From positions 8,602,868 to 8,666,867 of the forward strand of contig OW203738.1 in the NCBI GenBank assembly GCA_934045075.1: DNA of 64,000 nucleotides. Direction: 5' to 3'. Each line of letters begins with the position of its first letter. Position 1 is the stretch's first letter. The notes under the pieces are model-generated. The model worked only from the letters and a program-made list of their open reading frames with translations, was not told the origin of the DNA and made no database searches. The translations under genes and the position numbers were made by a program. Of the stretch, positions 14,601-29,600 are shown piece by piece. This DNA is from Yponomeuta sedellus (Eukaryota > Arthropoda > Insecta > Lepidoptera > Yponomeutidae).

Positions 14601-17600
14601 ATTTCATGTAATCCTATTTCGAATTACTTTTTGCAATGAAGAATATACATAAAAACCTATTTAGAGGCTAAAAATTCCACCCATGCCGGTATTCGAACCC
14701 GCGACCTCTGGTCGACGACTGGTCTGGAATCCCGGCATGGGTGGAATTTTTAGCCTCTAAATAGGTCTTTAAAATTGTCCTTAGCGCGGGTTAGTGCATT
14801 AAAAATAAAAGTAGTATAATATATACATAATAATTAATATAAATGGAGTACAGGATTTAATTCGCGGAAACATTTCAGTTTTTGCGGTTATATAGGTATT
14901 TTGCGTGAGGTAACTATAACACTTCTTCTTCTTCAGGCTATATTATTCCACTGCTGGACATAGCCCTCCCTTAATGGGCGCCATAGCGCAAGGTTGTGCC
15001 ATCATTGGGGGGCGGGGGAATGCCCATAATCCCTACGCTGGGCATGCAGATTGGGGATCGCAGTTTGGTGGAATTGTACTGCAGGGAGCGCTGCTGCCCA
15101 CCCCCCAGTTTGTGTCCCTAAGTCGCCTTTTACGACACCTGCGGGAAGAATTTGGGTTGGTGCTATTCTCTAGGCCGACACCACACAGCTATAATACGCG
15201 ATGGCTTAACATGGTTTAGTTAAGAAGTTTTCCAATAGATAATATCTCTTCTTCTTGGTCTGTATCGAGATCCGTGAGAGAAAGAGGTTTCTTTTTACCT
15301 CTGGCTACAAATTCAGGGGCCACATGTAATGAACTTAAAAGGAAATCTATCACGCCTAAGTAGGCTTTACAAGTTAACGAGTATAGGCGACTACCTTAAA
15401 AGAATGTCGACAGGTGGCGCTCCGAGCGAAAACAGCTGTTGTTATTCAAGTTGCAGAATTATTTCACATAACTGAGTCCTGGAGGGAATATAGGTCAATG
15501 GACTACAGTTTTTAAAAGTTTGAGTGTGTAATCGTGTCCACGAGTGTTATCTACCTAATCCCAGTGCTATGAAGTGATAATTTAGTGGTACTAATTTGGA
15601 ACTGGCAAACTTCCATTGACGGCATATAGACTAACCGTGAGTTAACGGGGACGCTCATTGCCACTACTTACCAACAATTCAGACGTATAATTAGCAACAT
15701 TCGTTATTATATTCAGAAACACAGTATTTCACAAGTTTTGTGGATCATAGAGGTTGCGGGCAGTTTCATTTATTTTTTCCGCACTGACTTTTTTTTTTTA
15801 GGCCAACCGCACCTAAAGCGCCTACTATCAAAATCAGCTGTGTGAATTACTGTTGACCAAGTAAGCTCTTTGATAATGGAATGTTTCAAATGCAAGTCTA
15901 AGGTAAAATCGGATGAATTGTTGAAGTGCAATGTATGCTCAATAGTGTTGCACTACACATGCGCAGGATTGGATTTAATTTCCTTTAAGAAAATTCTTCC
16001 CATGAATAAGCCCAAATGGAAGTGTGAAAACTGTAAATTGGCAAAGATGGGAAGCCCAATTGTGATTAATAAGGGCGTAGACGACGCAGAAGCAATGTCC
16101 TCAATAGTAAATATAGATATGGAGAGCATAATGCATCTCATCAACAAAAGATTCAACTCGTTGAAGGACTCAATTGATGCTCTCAAAGTGGATGTCAACT
16201 CGAAGCTCACTCAGCTTACTGAAACGGTGTGCTCATTCGACCAGAGAATTTCTCTAATGGAGGCACGCATTGAGTCGGTTACAGATGCATCCAGAAAACT
16301 CGCAGCTGAGAATCAGTCACTCCACAAAACTATTGAACTCATGAAAGTGGAGTTAAATGACCGTGACCAAGAGTCTTTAGCCAACGACCTGGAAATTTCT
16401 GGGATACCGGAGATGAAAGAGGAGAGCATTGGCCACATAATCCATCTAGTAGCAACCAAGCTTGGAATAAATATCGGCGAACAAGACATCGTAAATGCTT
16501 CACGTGTGGGGCCTGTCCGGCCCGGCGGCATGGTGGAGGGCGCAAGCAGCGACAGCGCAAGCGCAAGTGCAGGGCCGCGGCCGCGGCCAATCGCTGTCCG
16601 GCTTGCACGGCGCGCACTCAAAGACAGGTTCCTGAGCGCGGCGCGCGTACGCCGCGGCGCCACTACCGCAGATTGCGGGCTGCCTGGGCCATCGCGTCGC
16701 TTTTACGTAAACGAACGACTAACAAAAGCAAATAGATCACTGTTTAACAAGGCTCGCGAGGAAGGAAAGCGACATGGATGGCGTTTTATTTGGACGAGAG
16801 AGGGAAGAGTCCTTGTGCGTCGTGAACAAGGAAAGGCGAGCCATCGCATCAGAACCGAGTCCGACCTAAAAAGTGTTTTTGGCGCTGATAAAGTTAGCTT
16901 GGAAGGTGCTGCAACAGAATGACGCGGATACTATTATTTCTATTATCTGCTTTTTGAATTTCTACTGTAAGACAATGCCCAAGAATTCACATCATTTGTA
17001 TTGCATATTATTTTTTTTACTATGTTTTATTAAGATAGTTTTTATCATTATAAGTCAGCTAGAGTGTAAGTGTGTTCTTTTACGCAATGTTACCTGTTTT
17101 AAAAGCCTACTGAAACAATGTAAACGAGTTATGATAGTTGAATTGTATGATGTGATAGTTCTTCTCTCAACAAATGTGCCAATGACTGTACATGTGGTTC
17201 TATATAATACACGTTTTCATGGAGAATAGGAAAAGTAAATATTTGCGTCTTGGTTTCCTGAATGTACGATCATTAAACACGGGGCAAGATGAGTTAATTA
17301 CTACAATTACAAAACTTAGATTGGACATTATAGCATTGAATGAAACCTGGGTAAAGGAGGGGCAGGAAACAATTGCACCTAGGGTGCCTGGCTATTCACT
17401 CAAACTACGAGCTAGATCAGCCGTCCGTCGGGGCGGAGGGGTGGGGTTTTATGTTCGTAAGGGGGTCCGTGTAAAGGTAATTGAGCATCCTAGTTCGCCA
17501 CTGGAACAAATGTGGTTGGAGCTGTCTGTTGCGGGGATCCGAATAGCCCTCGGTACCGCATATAGGCCGGAAGAGGTTCACCGAGGCATAGCTATAGATG

Positions 17601-20600
17601 CGTTAACGGAATCAGTATCCAGTTTCTCGTATTGTAATCATATGTTCCTATTTACAGACTTCAATACGGATCTTATGACCTTCGAATCGTATGAAGCTAA
17701 GGAGTTCAAGAGTTTTTTACATCAATTTAACCTTGATCAGCTAGTTACAGAACCAACCAGAGTCACAGATACATCTCGAACGTTACTAGATCTCGCCATA
17801 ACTGATATTCCAAGTAAAGTAAAAAACATAAACGTGCTGCATAACCGATCGCTTAGCGATCACGGGTTGGTCTGGCTAGATGTTGACATAAAGAAGCCAA
17901 AAATAACCACACGTTTCTCTATTTCTCGCCCTTTAAATCGAATGAACAGAGATAAATTCGAAAAAGACCTTGTTAACACTCCTTGGTATAAAATTCTTGA
18001 ATTAGAAAGTGTCGACTTGATGATAGATCTTTTCAATGTGTACATTACTCACCTTTTCGATACTCATGCACCCATTAGAAGAGCAAAAATATTGGATAAA
18101 CCAAAGCCTTGGATTACTGACATGGTTCGCTTCATGATGAATCTGCGAGATGAGGCCCTAATTAAAGCTCAAAAAAGTAAAAAGGACAGTGACTTGGACT
18201 ACTACAAAAGTTTAAAAAATCTTGTGAATTGTACTATTAATAAAGAAAAAGTGGCTTACTTTCGGCATTACGTAAATAAAAATAAAAATGATCCCGGAAA
18301 AATGTGGAAACATTTCAAAGATGCCTCACCCTTTTATACCAAGCAGTCAATTGATATTCCTGTGGAATTAAATGACCCTCAAAAAATTAATCAGCACTTC
18401 TTAAATGTACCGGGAAACAGCTATGTTAATAAAGATTTGCTAGAGTTATTTGAGACTTCAAGATTTAATAACAGTTTCTTTACCCTTACCCCAGTAGATC
18501 AGTCAGATGTACATAAAATATTATCTAGTATTAAAACCAATGCCAAGGGTCACGACGGAATTAGCATAGAAATGATAAAATATACGCTGCATTGTACATT
18601 ACCAATTATAACTGCAATTGTGAATAAATCAATCGAAACGCAAACATACCCAAAAAGTTATAAAATGGCTGTAGTGAAACCGATTCCTAAATCCTCTAAT
18701 GTAGGTAACTATAAAGATTTAAGACCTATAAGTGTTCTGCCAGTTATGTCCAAAGTAATAGAGAAAGCTGTACAAATTCAAATTATAAAATATCTTCATA
18801 ACGAGGAAATAATCCCGAATGTACAGTCTGGCTTTCGAAGAGGTCATGGTACTGAAACGGCACTTTTACAGGTAACAGATGACATCCTTACTGCCTCGGA
18901 TCGTAATCTATCAAGCATCTTGGTCCTCTTAGACTTTTCGCGAGCTTTTGACTGTGTTAGTAGCGAGTTATTAATAGCTAAACTTAAATTCTATGGGTTT
19001 TCTGACAATACATGCAGGTGGTTCCGGTCTTTTATAACGGGGCGCACGCAGTATGTATCCACGGTAAATGAAAATGGAGAAATCTTAACCTCCGATCTGT
19101 CGGAATTGGGGAGGGGCACCCCCCAAGGCGCCATTTTAAGCCCTATCCTTTTTACGATTTACACTGCTGATATGCCTAATATACTTAAAGACTGCCGATG
19201 TCACTTATATGCCGATGACACCCAAATTTACCATTCGTTCAATCAGGCCGATACTAAGTCTGCAGTCTCAAAAATAAATGATGATCTAAATGGGATATTT
19301 AGATGGGCACAAAGAAACTGCCTAGTATTGAACCCGCTTAAATCCAAATGTATGGTGATCGGCACGACACATCAAATAAAAGCTGTCTTAGAGCAGAATC
19401 CTATCATATCCATTGATAATCAAAAAGTTCCGTTTGTAGAGGAAGCCAGAAACCTTGGAGTAATTTACGATGAGCAACTGCAGTTTCAATCGCATATTCA
19501 GGAAAAAATTAGACACGCATTCTTTAAGCTGAGGGTTCTGTACGGTATTAGAAATTATTTAGTTGTAGATGTGCGAGAGACTCTAGTAGAACTTCTAGTT
19601 CTATCACCCTTTAATTATTGTAGCGCAGTGTATGGTCCTCGAATCTCTCGGAAAGTGGCGGAGGCAATCCAGAGAGTGCAGAATGCGTGTGCGCGTTTCT
19701 GTTATAAAATACCGAAGCTTGCGCACGTTACTCCTTATCTGAATGGCCACAATAAACTGAAAATGGAAGCCAGAAGGGAGTTGCACTTGGCTTGTCTCAC
19801 TCATAAAGTAGTTTGGAATAAAACTCCGGAATACCTCTACGGGAAACTTCGGTTTAAGAGAGACGCTCATTTGTTACATACACGATCGAAAGACCTAAAT
19901 ATGTTGTGTGTACCTAAACATAGGCTAGCAGGTTTCCGAGGATGTTTCACCTATAGAAGCGCGAAAATATGGAATAATCTGCCTCCACCAATGGGACAGG
20001 TATTAATGACAGTCCAAACGTTTAAATTTAAATATAGACAAATGTTATTAAAGCAACAGAAGGAGTTTGGTCACCTACGATGCCCTAGACATTACATGGA
20101 CACCTTACATAGCCACTAGCAACTTAATCGCTGAAATAACAAACTAAGTGTCTTATAGTGATACGGTTTGTGTTATAACTTAGCAACTTGTGTTTCCAAA
20201 TATATTTATGCGCCACCAATGTACTGTTTTGTCTCATGTAAAAGCTAAAAATATAATTGATATATGATAGATAAGCACCAGTCAGTGGCATGGGGATAGC
20301 TGAAAATCAGCGCCCTCTGGAGTCTACTCCAGACGGCATCCAGCTGAGCTATGTCCATTTTCGGGTTTAGTGAATAAATTTATGTAAATATTTGTCAACA
20401 GTAATTGTAAAGGCGTATTTAATATTTTATGTAATTAATTGTGTGATTGTGTACAAACCCGAAATAAATTTTTCTTTATCTTTATCTTATCTTAAAGAAA
20501 AACTTCGTAAAATTTTATTAAGACTTTGATGCTTCTTTTTCTTCGGAAGCCTACATTTTTCAGTACGAAAAAAGTGAAAGGTCTATTATTATATTATTAT

Positions 20601-23600
20601 TCATTTTGTGTAGAGATATTTCTCTACACAAAATGAACTTAAATTCGGATCACATCATTAAAATTGGTTCCCGTATTGTAAAACACGTACAACATTTTAT
20701 TACACGCCCAAGCAGTGAAGGGTCACATCACGGTTCATTGCGGAAAATTTGCTTCTTATTTACAAGATATGGTCAGCAATAAGTGCGAGTGAGAGGAGAA
20801 TAGTTGATTTTAAAAATCAACTATTTTCCTTCGGACTGCCTCGTTGGTGTGACGGTCAAGTGATTGGGTTGTGTAGCAGTTATTATTATTATTAAGTTAT
20901 TTTTAACGTGTGAGTTTTGATTAACGATTGAAAGAAAAAATCAACGATCAAACGAGTAAATGTCCATGTCATGAATAGCAGTGAATTCATTTGATTTCAC
21001 CTTAAACTAAACGTTCTATCAATCCTTCCTCTACGCGTCAGGTGTGCAGCGAGGTCGGCCGGCCGCTGACTTAACAGGATGACAGGCTATTCATACTCTG
21101 TAGGGCACTAAATAACGTTACAAGGTCATGGATGAAGATGCAATGTAAATGATCCTATTTCTAAATGGCCATCTATTTCACGAATGCATTTAACTGGATG
21201 ATGTGTGGTACTGTAAGAATGTTTTAAGAATAAGAATATTATTTGACAGCATTACAAATAATTACAGTAAGTCACATGAAGGTGCCAAATACTATGTAAT
21301 TTATAATGTCGCAAGGTACTAAATACTAAACATTGCTTAATTATTTATTAGTATTTTGTATTATATTTATTGGCTTGTTACCACTGAAAATGTATCTTAG
21401 CATAAGCAATAGAATAATACCTTCCACAGAACACAATCACTTGACCCGGGTCTAGAATTAGAAAACTATATGGTATGGTTCCAGGCAAGAACATAAGAAG
21501 AAACAAAATGCACCCAAACTAAGGCAATCAAGTATAGCGGCCTCAAGCGAGAATCAAACCCAGTCAAGTTTTGTTAGTCAAGCGTGTTAACCGCTAGATC
21601 AACGAGGCGATCATACAAATAAATAAGCCTACGTTAGCAATACTCTGACCAAGGCCCATAATGGGGAAAAGGTTTTATATGTTTGCAAATAGGGGTAATC
21701 CCCGTAACTCCGTAGCCGATTAAAGAAAATTGAACATTTGAAATGGATTTTCAGGTTGGATATAGGTATAGGCTACAGATTATCAAATTTAAAGAAACCT
21801 ATTTTCCCTAGAGACCAACTCTGCAACTCAGGTAGTCGAAAAAAGCTGCAATTCGTAAAACAGACTCAATGTTAAGAGATATAGGTATGATTTCTATGGA
21901 AAAGAGGAGGAGCTTAAATTGGCCTGTAAGAAAGTCTGCAAAGACCTCGTTAGTCAAAAAGACATTGTGCTAAGATGAATTTGCAAATCTAAAATAAATA
22001 ATAAATGTAGGTATTGAAATATATTTTCAATCCTTTGGCGGTACTTAAGTATGTCAGATTAAAACCGTATCAAATTAAATTCACTTATCGTCAAGGAAAT
22101 TTTCTTGATAATGTAGGTGAAACTTGCCTTTTACGCAACGTCGTTTGAAGGATTAGTTTAGAAAGTACGATGCTGTAGAAATATAAAGAAAAAAACAAAA
22201 TAAAATTGGGAAAAAACATTGCGGTGGACATTTTGATAGAATGAAGGAAGAAAGATTGAAGGAAGGGCGAAAGATTAGCCAAAGTAAGATTAAAAGTACC
22301 CGAAACCTGCGTGTATGTGCTTGCAACAACTAATACATTTTTATAAAAGAGTAAGATGTTTTGTTTTAAAGTATTGTTTCCAAGTAGCTTGACAGTAAAC
22401 TAAAATCTAAAGGCCTTTCGTTATCAACCCTTGTATGTCCACACTGCTGGGGCACGGGTCTCTTCCTGCATCGCAAGAAGGTTAGGCCATACTCCACCAC
22501 CAAGGCTTTTACAAAAACACAATTCCTTTGACAGTAAACTAATTTTAAAGGCCTTTTTAAAACACAATTCCTTAAATCACTCCAAGTGGTCTGTGGCGGA
22601 GATTTTACAAGCTAAAGGAGTAACCACAGATTCAATAAAACGCTTCTATGAGTGATTAGTGGAATCGTGTTTTTAAGTCAAAATTAAATTAACTAGAATT
22701 CTCACCTCTTTCGCTTGCATCGTCGACCAGTATTATCTCCTTGAGCAGCGGCCGCGGGGACCGGTTGATGGTGCTCCAGATGGTACGGAGCAGCGTTGTC
22801 CAGGCTTCGTTGTGGAAGACTATCACCACGCTCGTGGTGGGGAGGAGTGTTGGGTACCGCTTCGTCTTGCACCTGAGGGGTTGGGCTGGCGTTAGAATAG
22901 GCACAGGGGCATTTGAGAAGGCACAAAGAGCCATTCCGTTTGTGTCTGCGGACTTACGCTGATGTAGTTTTAAACTATTATTTAATCCCGAGAAAAAAAA
23001 GATTCATTCAAAAAGAAAAGTAATGAATAGTGGAAATAAAAGTCACGCCAGATTTATTTTCCTTTTGCAATGTTCTACATGTAGTATCGTATCAATTCTT
23101 TATATCGTAGGTACTTATAAATTATATTCTCAGACTCTTTTGCTATTTGATATATTTTCGATTTAATTATTTATGTACATTCACGTATAGACTATATTCT
23201 TCGTGCAATCCACTCCATCCAATAGTTGTCTGGAAGAGATCGCTCTTAGCGCCGCCGATTGTATAATATTACTTAGATTTAAGAAATCATGGTTGTACCC
23301 TTTTTTCTGGTTGTGCAATAAAGTCTTCGCTATCTATCTACATTCCAACATCCACAAATAATTTAATAATTGCTAACTACTCAAAAAAGGTCACAAATGA
23401 AGAACTTTGTATAATGAATGCATGATTGTTCGGGCCGAGGACATCGAATTAAGTCACTATAGTTTGAAACTTTGAAAAATTAAACCGGGGAACTGTTTAA
23501 TAAACCTAGAAATCTTGGTTTACTATTACAATTCAATGTACATTGCAAAAAGTCGATTAAACCACAGATTAACTAGTAGGAAGACTCTGCAACATCCAAT

Positions 23601-26600
23601 TGTCATTATAAACGAAGAGTAGTTTTATAAAACTTCAGTTCTTTTATTTTCAGTTTCTTTTATCTCGCTAAGTTTTTAATTTTCCGGTGCAATGATTGGC
23701 AACGTAGGTACTTCAAATCTTTTCTAACTAACTCGATGGGGCACCAAAACCCCTGTAGCGTTCGTCTGCAGTATTTTTTCCAACGCAAAGCCTCGACTAT
23801 AGCATTGGAGACAATGGTAATAAAATAGACCAATGCCCTGCCTGATGTACCTGCTATAAACCTGTAGTTTAGGACAGAATGATGTGAAAAGAATAGGCGG
23901 GACAGTATGCGAGTAATAAGCGACCACAGTTACAAACAAACATAGTGTTATCGAGTGTGCTCGAGCGTTACTAATTCAGCGAAGAATATGCATTTGACAG
24001 CCCGATATTTACCGCTACGTAGATATGGCGCATTGACTATTGAGAGTTATTAAATGAAACAAGGCGCAAAAGTTAAAACAGGCAGTTATAGCGAACATGA
24101 GGAAAAAGTAAAATAAAACGTGCTTAGAAAGTTATGGGTCTCCAATCAGATTAGAAACAGGTTCGGATACTTAGCGGTCTCTGTAAAATACTTCTATGAC
24201 TGCAACTGTGACGCATTACCTTTGCCGTGTACAAGTCTGTTTAAAACACAAAGCATGCTTTCACGTCAATATCGGTACCACTCATCTGAATTAGACTCAC
24301 GTTCTCTATTCTCAGACAATTCAAGTGAAATGACCTTTATTAGCTGGTTTTTATTTCAAAAATTAACCAAAAGCCACATCGTAAAAGAATGTCACATCAA
24401 TATAATAGTGAACTCGCTAAATATATAGATAGAGAACACTTTATTGCACAACCAGAAAAATATTACAACCATATACGGGGTCATGAGAAAATGGGTACGC
24501 GTGTGTTAGTAATTAATCCCCATAAGTCATAATGAGCGAGTACCTATTTGTACGTTAATTAAAACCTCAATCTCAGATCGACAAATCGATTAGTGCCAAC
24601 GATGACGAGGGAAAAACTAGATGGCGAATCGATTGACTGAAAACGATGCATCAGAAGACAATTTCGAGCACGTAGAAATAGAAGACAATATAGGGCAATA
24701 AATCGAGGTAGGCCTATAAATAAGATAATTCACAGCCTTCCCAAAGAACAGGCTTTCCACTTTCAAAGCTCCGAGTGTGAGTTAATGAGCAGAAAAGGCT
24801 TCTAACTTTAGATTCGGAATAAAAGCGTCCAATACGCTTCGGTGAGCAGCGTCTGGAATCTAGAATAATTTCGAATCGAAAAAAAGGCGGAAAACACTTA
24901 AACCTGCGGTTTTTTTGCTTTTTTGCATAGTTTAAACGTGGTATCCTGGGACTGACAAACATTATAATATAAGAAAATAAAAATTGATTTTAGCAGAAAA
25001 TTATTAATCAAAAAGTCATCATATCCTTAATATAGCTCATAAATCTTATCAAATTGAATTTATTAAAAACACCATTTATCCAACATGGTGAGTAATTTTG
25101 AAAAGAATTATCTATTTTACGTTAATTTAGTTTGGGAAGGCTTTATCAATTTTATTTATTTCGAATCCATTATTATAAGAGTATTTATTCATTTTGGAAA
25201 AGCATAATCTATGTTGATGAACATATCGTGGCGGGAAACAGTTTATGCCTAACAGTGGGCTTAATTTATGGTCGGAAAATATACAGAAGTTTATTTTTTA
25301 ATTATGCTAAAAACGATGCAGAAAGAGACCCGTGCCCCAGCAGTGGGGACATACAAGGGTTGATAATGATGATGATGATGCTAAAAACCTGAAAAAGGTC
25401 AAAAGTGTTTGTCTTTTACAATACATTTTGCTCTCGAACTTTGAGATGTTTTGTTATTAAATTAAACCTTCCACAGCTATTTTTGCTTTTTTGTGACGCT
25501 CTGTAATGATAACAGTTCCCAAAAATATCCCGTGTTAAAAAGAGTGGACAATTTTTAGGGCAATCAATACCGGAGGCTGTGACATTGATTCATAAAACTA
25601 AATTTACTGTACATTATATGAATAGTGTACAGCAAAGGGTTATCTTTTTATACAGTACAGCAAATAATTTAACTAAGTATAAAGAATTTATATTCTGTTT
25701 GTCGGGTGTCATTATACAGTGGCAGCAGATGCCTTTAGGTTGAGTTTGTAGTGAAGAACTAGGCAAAAAAAAAAATTGAGAGTAATATGTTACTTGCTAT
25801 CTAGCTTAATACCTATATCCCATAAGAGCAATCGACAAGTTGCAATGCAAATTCTTACAAGAGTAAAATAAATAAATTAGACTTTATGCGTCACACAAGT
25901 TCAAAATACAGAAGTTTCTGTATAAATAGGCACATAATTACACTCAGAATATAATATATTCTGAGCGATTACGCTGTCCTTTTCATCATATTATGATGAA
26001 AAGGACAGAGGCTCAGCGTAATTGCTGTTTTACATAATACTCCTGGATATGATACGTGATGAAGCGAAGGTGATCTGTCAGGATCGTGGCAAGTGGCAGT
26101 TCCTGGTCTCTGCCTACCCCTCTGGGATACTGGCGTGAGGTTATGTATGTATGATACGTAGGAAGACACTCGTGGGCCAGACATACAGACAGCACCCGTT
26201 CACGAGCGTAACGCAGGGTCAGACATACTATCTCAATATTACAAAGACTAGGGCGACCCGATCTTCAATAAAACAACACTGAATTAAAACTTTTGGTGGT
26301 TCAGACTCACTTCTCCAGTCGAATGTCGGGTAGGGAGCGGTTCAGCGAGATCATGTCGCTCGCCAGCAGGTTGAATTGGTTCTCCTGGAATTTCTCCAGC
26401 ATCAGCTTCTCATTATCCGGCGGGATGGTGACGCTTTTACCTGGAACAACGTGCTCGTTAAGTGGAAATATTGGCCCATGTGCTCTGTGAGAAGGTGTAT
26501 GATGTGAGGGAAGGTAGGCATTTAGACAACACCACACACTTCTGAATATTTTCTAGTTTGTGTCAGTTATCTATGTATTTATTGTATTAGATCTATCGTC

Positions 26601-29600
26601 GAGTTAGCACCTGTAACATAAGGTTTTTAGTTGTACTTAGTGCGGGGCTTACAAGATCTGTGTAATATGTCCATGAATATTTATTATTTATTTATAATTA
26701 GATAGATATATAAATCATCTGTCTGTTTGTGCTTAGAGTGTGTACACACATAATACATCCCATATTAAAAGTTTATTACATAAAAAAGTTTAGGCACAAG
26801 TACAGCATTATCATACAAACTAACTCATACTTTATTAGTTTTTGTTTCTGTTGTATTTTGTTTTTATATTTGTATTATTTATAAATAAAGTACCTTGAGT
26901 CTCAGAACTCTTTAAATAGACAAAACTCATATGTACATACATAAAGTTCTACGGGACTTTTAGGCCATATATGGGTGTTCCACAGAAGCTCAAAATGGTC
27001 TTATCTCAGCTATCCGAGATACAGCCTTACTGATCTTCAGCTACAGCCAGTGGTGAGAACATATTAATAAATGTACATTACACTCCTTTACGTTGTATAA
27101 AAATAAAAACTAACAGTCTTGTTTATAAAAACACGATGTCTTAAAACAACCCTCAGATACAGTTTAAATTATAGCATGCGGTCAAGGGAAAGACTGAATC
27201 ACATTTTATTCAAACTGCCTTTGAGGAGCCTCTGCCTTTATAAATATGTCCTTTACGCATTTACTTGTTTACCTTTAGGCGTTTAGTCCCAATTCAGAGC
27301 TTCACTGGACATATGTAGTGACCACTTAGATTTAAATTTTCTTCAAAGGGGAAGCGACGAAGAACCAAACTTATTCTCGTTATTTCAAAACAAATTAAAT
27401 AACTGATACTCCGTTTTAGTGCTTAGATTCCGGAGTAGTTAATATTAAGTAAGATTATATATAAACGTTCCGCATGCAGCGCCATCTGCCGGGCTGATTT
27501 GTGAATCTAAACCATCCAGGGCGGCACCCAGACGCATACAAAAAAAGTCATTCAAATCTGTCCCGCCGTTTAAGAGTTCAGTGACATACATACAGTAGAA
27601 TTATTTGAATAAATAAATAAGATAAGGGAAGATAAAGGGATTATCGTTATACCATCGTACACATTCGAACTTTCATCATTATCATCATCAACCCTTATGT
27701 CCCCACTGAGGGGCACGTGTCTCTTCCCTGAGGAAAGTATGGGCCATACTCCACCACGGGAACGAAGTCCGGATGGGTGGAGGCTTGCAAGAGAAGTGGC
27801 GGATCTTACCGTGAGAAGTTCGAACTTTAATTAATGACATAGTTCGTTACCCTAAACACACCAGTATCGTTACACCAGTTATGACAGTTTAGGAGCATGC
27901 TTTTATCTGCGATTTGAATGACAATTTGATGACCTTAACCTTCACTCATAATTAATGCACACCAAACAACATTATCTGTTAATTACAACAAGCCGAAGTA
28001 ACAGACAAAATAACAGAAAGCCGGTTTTATTGTTACAAAATTCACATCTAAACGATATTAATAGAAGTCAGGGAGAATCAATGTTGCAGAATCGATCTTA
28101 TTCGATCGACTATATTCGATTACAAATCGATCTTTTCCTGCGAATAATTAAGGACTTTGAAAAGACTAACTTTGGAGTTTTTTTTGTGCATTTTTTCTCC
28201 AAACTGATCTAAATTTTGTAATGGACACCTAGTTTGACTTGTAATGTTCATTAAGCTGCAGTTTAAGCGCTATTTTGAATAAAACGTTTTCATTTCATTT
28301 CAAGACTTTTAATCTATGACATGATATCAACACTTGGTGTATATATATACTGCTGGGGCACGGGTCTCTTCCTGCCTCGCATGGGAAGGTTAAACCATAC
28401 TCCACTACCAAGTGCGGGTTGGTGGAGGATTGTAAGACAGTGGCTGGCCTTACGGTCAAGATATCAAGCCGCCCATAAGGCCTCTGACATGGCTTAACGA
28501 CTGCCATTACATGACAGCCGGCACCAACGGCTCAACGTGCCTTGCGAAGCACGGAAGCGCTCGGAAAAATGCCACTAGCTGTAGTCACGGGAAGGTTACT
28601 CATCCTGGACCTGACCGCGCCTGTTGCTGCTTAACTCATGAGATTGATTCCAGTCACTCGGTTCGACTAGGCAATGAGCGCTTTCTTGTTACTGACTTTA
28701 AATTTTTAGCCTCTAAATAGGTTTTTAGACTTTAAAGTATCTTTAAATCATGGTAAAAAGTAAGTTTCTTCAAATCAGCAAATCAATTATTGAATGCTTT
28801 TCTATCCCACAATGATTAATTGTATTTAACTAAACAAGATCCACAGAGTGTGAGAAAACTACGTATCGGGTGCCTTATCTTTAGATCACATCGCATAGAA
28901 AGTCGGTCACATCTACCGTATTGTGCGAATTGTGCTAGTGCGTACTCAGCAAAGGGATAATTTTGGGGGTACAAACCCGCCATTTTCAACTGAAATCGGA
29001 TCATATTTGAGTAGCAATTTACGGACAGCTACTAAACATCTGGCAGTAAAATACGAGCTCGCAATATATGTAATACTAAACAGGGTTCGAAATTATCAAG
29101 ATAATTATCACCCGTGTAAGAAATTAATTTGCTATATTGTTTCATAACAAATGCATTGTAATTTGGCCAATTCTAACAAAAACAAATAAATTTTATGATT
29201 TTTAAAATCCAACACAAATAACCATTAATTAAAGTAAAAAGTGTTAATCAGATTCGTCATTCTAAATATATATTAAATTGGATTAACCAAGATGCCAAAT
29301 TAATATCTTCATCCGATGATGATTCTATTTCCATTGGCTGTGTTGCTGCTATAGCTGAAGTAGAACTTATTTGTTGACCTTATCCTAATAGCCAACTAAG
29401 ATCTTGCTGCTTGGTTTTGTTTGCTTTGCATAAACGAAATTTTTGTTAATATCAATTGATAATTATTGAGCTATTTTTATCTTTAGATTTAGATAATAAT
29501 CATGATAATTATCAAGCTAATTATCACGGATAATTATCCTTTCGAACCCTGATACTAAATATTATTATAACAGGTTTTTTTCCTAATTTAAGTACATACA

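Larger units (their letters stand above)
15405..20500 (+). mobile_element. CR1/Jockey-group non-LTR retrotransposon, nearly full length
   Basis: The probable 5' end is at TGTCGACAGGTGGCGCTCC. ORF1 (15870-16922) and ORF2 (17219-20119) are both open. The 3' UTR ends in CTTTATCTTTATCTTATC-type short repeats near 20490. Possible target duplications (CTTAAAAGAA at the left, CTTAAAGAAA at the right) are imperfect and uncertain. The element lies antisense inside the Pgant5 intron between exons 4 and 5. Intact frames suggest recent insertion. Confidence 0.88.
13244..22705. other. Pgant5 intron (exons 4 to 5) containing a LINE
   Basis: Holds a short composite RTE-tail repeat (13575-13672), an inverted pair of family-T tails (14653-14820), a second composite repeat (14930-15190), the CR1/Jockey-like LINE (about 15405-20500), two perfect hairpins (20600-20637, 20799-20825), a family-B repeat (21425-21610) and a GGGGCACGGGTCTCTTCC-type repeat (22430-22530). 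Nothing recognisable was seen in 13680-14640 or 21620-22420. Confidence 0.6.

Noticed and set aside
24120..24428. 102-codon plus-strand frame
   Set aside because: Non-ATG start, in intron, no similarity; a chance frame.
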